This document shows, in pieces, positions 60,940 to 64,000 of a DNA stretch of 64,000 bases. The stretch comes from Larus michahellis (lineage: Eukaryota > Chordata > Aves > Charadriiformes > Laridae). The first letter of the stretch is position 1. Each line of letters begins with the position of its first letter. A program made the translations under genes and the position numbers. The notes beneath the pieces are model-generated. The model saw only the letters and a list, made by a program, of their open reading frames with translations. It made no database searches and was not told the DNA's origin. The DNA is taken from positions 54,876,739 to 54,940,738 of the forward strand of contig NC_133903.1 of NCBI RefSeq assembly GCF_964199755.1, given 5' to 3'.

Positions 60940-63900
60940 AAAATATTTCTATTTCTATATCTATCTTTTAGCAGGCCTCACTTTCAGGGTATAGGGTTGA
61001 ATATAGCTAAGGATGGACGATTCTTATTTTTTTTAAATCTAAAATAGGAAAGTTTCAGGGGTTGCAAAGGTTAGTAGCCTGATTCATTAACTTTCTTTTA
61101 AGAACCGCCATGTGTCACTGGGCTGCTGCAAGGCACGGTTGCTGCCTCGCTGTCTCCTCCTTGCCCTCAAGAAGCCAAAATGTTAAACTGGTGGAGTTTA
61201 CTAGATCTGACAGAGAAATTCTTCACGTCTGGCCTAGATGTCTAACTAAATTTGGTATGTATCTTGTGGGCTGGGGCAAGTGCTGGAAGCTATTAGAATG
61301 CTGAACAAAAAGCTCTATTCAAGGACTATCGCCTTCCTGCCGGGGTAATCCAAGTATCAAAAATTTAAAAATATGGGGTAGGAGACTGTGGCTGCCACAG
61401 ATGAGAACTTTTAAAGGTGTCTAGAACATCACTCACTTTAAAACGTTGCTTCTATGGTATATGATTAATTTGAAAAATGCAACAAAGAAGCCCAATATAA
61501 CATGTACATATATATCCAATTAAATAAAATTGAACACTTTTAATAAAGTGGAGTTGCAAGCTGGTAAAAATTTTCTCTTGTCACTCAAAGTTAGGACAGG
61601 AAAACATTTTTCTTTCCCTTGAAATAGCTGTATTTATTATATCTGACCTGTTTAACATCGCTGGTTTTACTTAAGAACAAGAAAGAAACAAATGCTTTGC
61701 ATCGTTTGATGCCTTTTCTGTAGCATGAAATTGTGTTACCAAGAAAAACAAGGTAGAAATGGTTTCCAAAACACAGCCCAGAATAATCAAACATTCTTTT
61801 TTTTTTTTTCTTTTAAGAAATGAAGCTGGTTAATCCTAATTGTTTGAATCTCTTATAAATTATTTACTTTCTGAACAGCAGCTTGTTCTCATCTTTCAGC
61901 TTTAAAACAGCTATATATGGGGTTTAGTTTTCAGTAGTTTCTTCAGGAAAGGTAAAAATGCGGTGAGAATACTTGTAGTGCTTGGAGAAAACCGGACTGT
62001 ATAAACTGATTCAGCTTCTAGTTTTGTTCTCCTCTCTATTAGCTGCTTTTAGTCGCTTCCTAACGAAAAAGTTCTAGGCAGCAGCGGAGCCACTGAAGTC
62101 CATCCTGAGCTCGGTTTACTTTTAGTATATACTTTTGGCTATATTTTTAAGATATACAGAATTTTTTGGGATGTCATGTAATGTAATGGATTTGCCTGAA
62201 GAGCAGCCCTGCTCCATGCACGGCTGGGCTGAACACCTTTAGTCATTCCACAGCCAGAAGTGGGGGTTATGTGTATTATTTGTCTTTCATTTTATTTACT
62301 TTACTTACTTTACTTTACCAACAAACTGTGCAGCTGGTACCAGGCAAATCAAGGAAAAAATCAGCACCGTTGAGGCCCCAGCAGGTAGATGCTGAGGGTG
62401 TTGGAGTAAAGCAGGATATTTATGTTGGAATCACAGGAAACGGACAGAGATAAAGGAGCCAAGACCTTGGTGGGGTGGGTTTGTACACGCAAAGTTGAAA
62501 CTCGCAGCACATCATTTCACAGGGAAATCCAGTTGCAGCGGGTGCCTGAGGATGTTCCCAGGAGGGCCTGATTCCCACCTTTCCAACTTTTTCCCCAGTT
62601 CGTTGTCCGAACACATCTCTAATGAACATTGGCTTAATTGCATATTTCCCTCTCTGTTTTACCAGTGTGCTTTAAATATGAGAGACAAAAATTCAGTGTG
62701 TTGCTTTACATTCAATTTACTTATCTCCCAGAGGATTTTGAAGAGAGAAATGGCATCTATTCTGCATTACTGCGCCGTTCTCATTGTAGAGAACACGCAT
62801 AAGAAAAATCTTTCTTTTTAATAGAAGTCAGACCTAATGTATTTACTGCCTATGACCACTTACTTGTCTGCCTTGCAACTCTTTAAGGTTCAAAGGCAGC
62901 TGAAGCAGCATAAACTCTACTCGTAGGACAGAACCTTTGCACTTACCCTGTTTTCTCCAGCAGGAGCGCGAGCCGAAGCCTACTCAAGTGAATAGGAGTC
63001 CTTCCGCTGTCTCAAGGAAGTGGTGGATTAGGTCTGTGCTGTGAATATTGAGACTGGTTGAGACAGAAGGCTTTAGCGTATCAGTTTCTTTATTTTTTCT
63101 TCCATTAATGGTGATGAGCTGTGTCACAAATAAAATAATAATAGACTTGCATCATAGGGCTTCTTTTATCTGCCAACTTCAAAGTGCTTCCAAGTTTGCG
63201 GGAAGTTCACAGCTTTCTTTTTGGAGAAACTGAGGCACGTGGAAATCCAATTCAAAATAACATGGTGCAATAGTAAGACTGAGAATAGCACTTGGCCTAA
63301 TTTTCATTCATTTTTCATTTCACCCTTAGCTTTCATTAGTTTTCACCTGTCCTGAATCAAACCCTAAGTATTTTTTGCTAACCAGGATGCCTGATGACAG
63401 CATTAGTGAGAAGACAGTATGTGAAAGCCCTGGCTACAGATTTTGTAAATGTTCCATTTTAATGTACAAAGAATGATAGTCTTATATTTTTATCTGTGTT
63501 CAGTGTTATAACATAAAAATACTATATAAACCATAGCAAAAGCTATGAAAACTGGTAATGTATTAATCTGTTCTTTTCCAATTTTCCTTCTTTATTGTCT
63601 GGTTTTCTCTTTGTCCTTAGTAGCTTCCCCGAAGCCTGTTTCTTATTTCTTTTTTCCAGGATTTGCTCTAGGAGCTGCAGCTATGCTGATGGAGAGTCAC
63701 AAATGTATTTCAGGCGCTCTGTTGTTAGTTAAAACGGAGGTGATTTCATGCCCTGAGCTTGGGGTGCCGTGTGATGAGAGAGCACCAACACGGTCTCAAT
63801 TCTGAGAGGTTTGTCCTTAGTTACAAATTGGAGATTTTGAATTCTTAAGCTATAAATTAGTCATGTATCAAATCACATTTATCGTTTAAATTCCTATAGA

Positions 63901-64000
63901 ATGGATATTAATACCTGTTCAGCTTTGTTTGAGCTTCTGCTTCACTGAGCCCATACAGTATAAACATGATCTTTCACCAGATTTCTTTCCAAAAGTAAAA
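60940..64000. other. Right end of window, intronic sequence
   Basis: No exon recognised. Contains the MIR-like piece at 63130-63250 and a T run at 61796-61810. Confidence 0.4.
63130..63250. mobile_element. Possible MIR or related amniote SINE/LINE tail
   Basis: CTTCAAAGTGCTTCCAAGTT followed by TTTGGAGAAACTGAGGCACG (63221-63240) matches the aaagtgctttacaaa and gaggaaactgaggcac blocks of old amniote retroposons in the right order and spacing. Confidence 0.4.

Larger units (their letters stand above)
17265..64000 (+). other. Putative intron 1 (continues past the right edge)
   Basis: After the exon 1 donor no exon can be identified with confidence through the right edge, so the simplest reading is a first intron longer than 46 kb. 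Long first introns rich in old repeats and regulatory sequence are usual for vertebrate receptors and adhesion proteins. The alternative is that the gene ends in small exons I failed to see, and that part of this stretch is intergenic. Confidence 0.5.

Noticed and set aside
1..64000. CRISPR arrays, bacterial operons, tRNA or rRNA genes
   Set aside because: The window has vertebrate transposons and a CpG island; no spaced direct-repeat array, cloverleaf or rRNA segment was recognised.

Overview
This window is vertebrate nuclear DNA, almost certainly from a bird. At least five copies of the chicken-repeat 1 (CR1) LINE 3' end read in reverse orientation, each starting with a (T)CACAGAAT or CATAGAAT-type tail followed by a GGAAGGGACC-type motif. 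There is one strong CpG island, and the rest is AT-rich, intron- or intergenic-like sequence with no long convincing reading frames. There are no signs of bacterial or viral gene organisation. I cannot name the species.

Only one protein-coding gene is supported. Its promoter and first coding exon lie at about 16.69-17.53 kb on the + strand. The exon starts at an ATG at 17165, encodes an N-terminal signal peptide, and ends at a splice donor at 17264/17265 in phase 1. I could not identify the gene. If it is transcribed as it appears, everything from 17265 to the right edge (over 46 kb) is most simply intron 1, with at most a weak candidate internal exon at 47470-47535. The left 16.7 kb is upstream flank.

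Left flank: 1-4.7 kb is relatively GC-rich and has no recognisable gene. A CR1 copy lies at 4.73-5.08 kb and appears to be abutted by a 374-bp solo-LTR-like block flanked by 7-bp direct repeats. AT-rich sequence with the look of conserved regulatory DNA follows at 5.46-6.45 kb. A GC-rich island of degenerate ~106-bp repeats lies near 13.5-13.85 kb. A CR1 copy ends directly at the left edge of the CpG island.

Right of the exon, the sequence holds layered transposon history. A young-looking CR1 at 23.9-24.3 kb has an open frame through the end of its reverse-transcriptase ORF. There are very old CR1 fragments at 40.9-42.1, 44.3-44.8 and 53.3-53.5 kb, CR1 tails at 43.4 and 60.8 kb, MIR-like SINE remnants, a palindromic MITE-like element at 35.0 kb, and a recurring degenerate CATTGACTTCAATGGGA motif. 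A 24-bp minisatellite lies at 25.1 kb, and a perfect tandem pair of POU octamers at 54.9 kb. I found no novel multi-gene system; the most useful leads are the unidentified gene's first exon with its uORF, G-quadruplex and CTCF-like context, the unclassified repeats, and the possible conserved non-coding elements.
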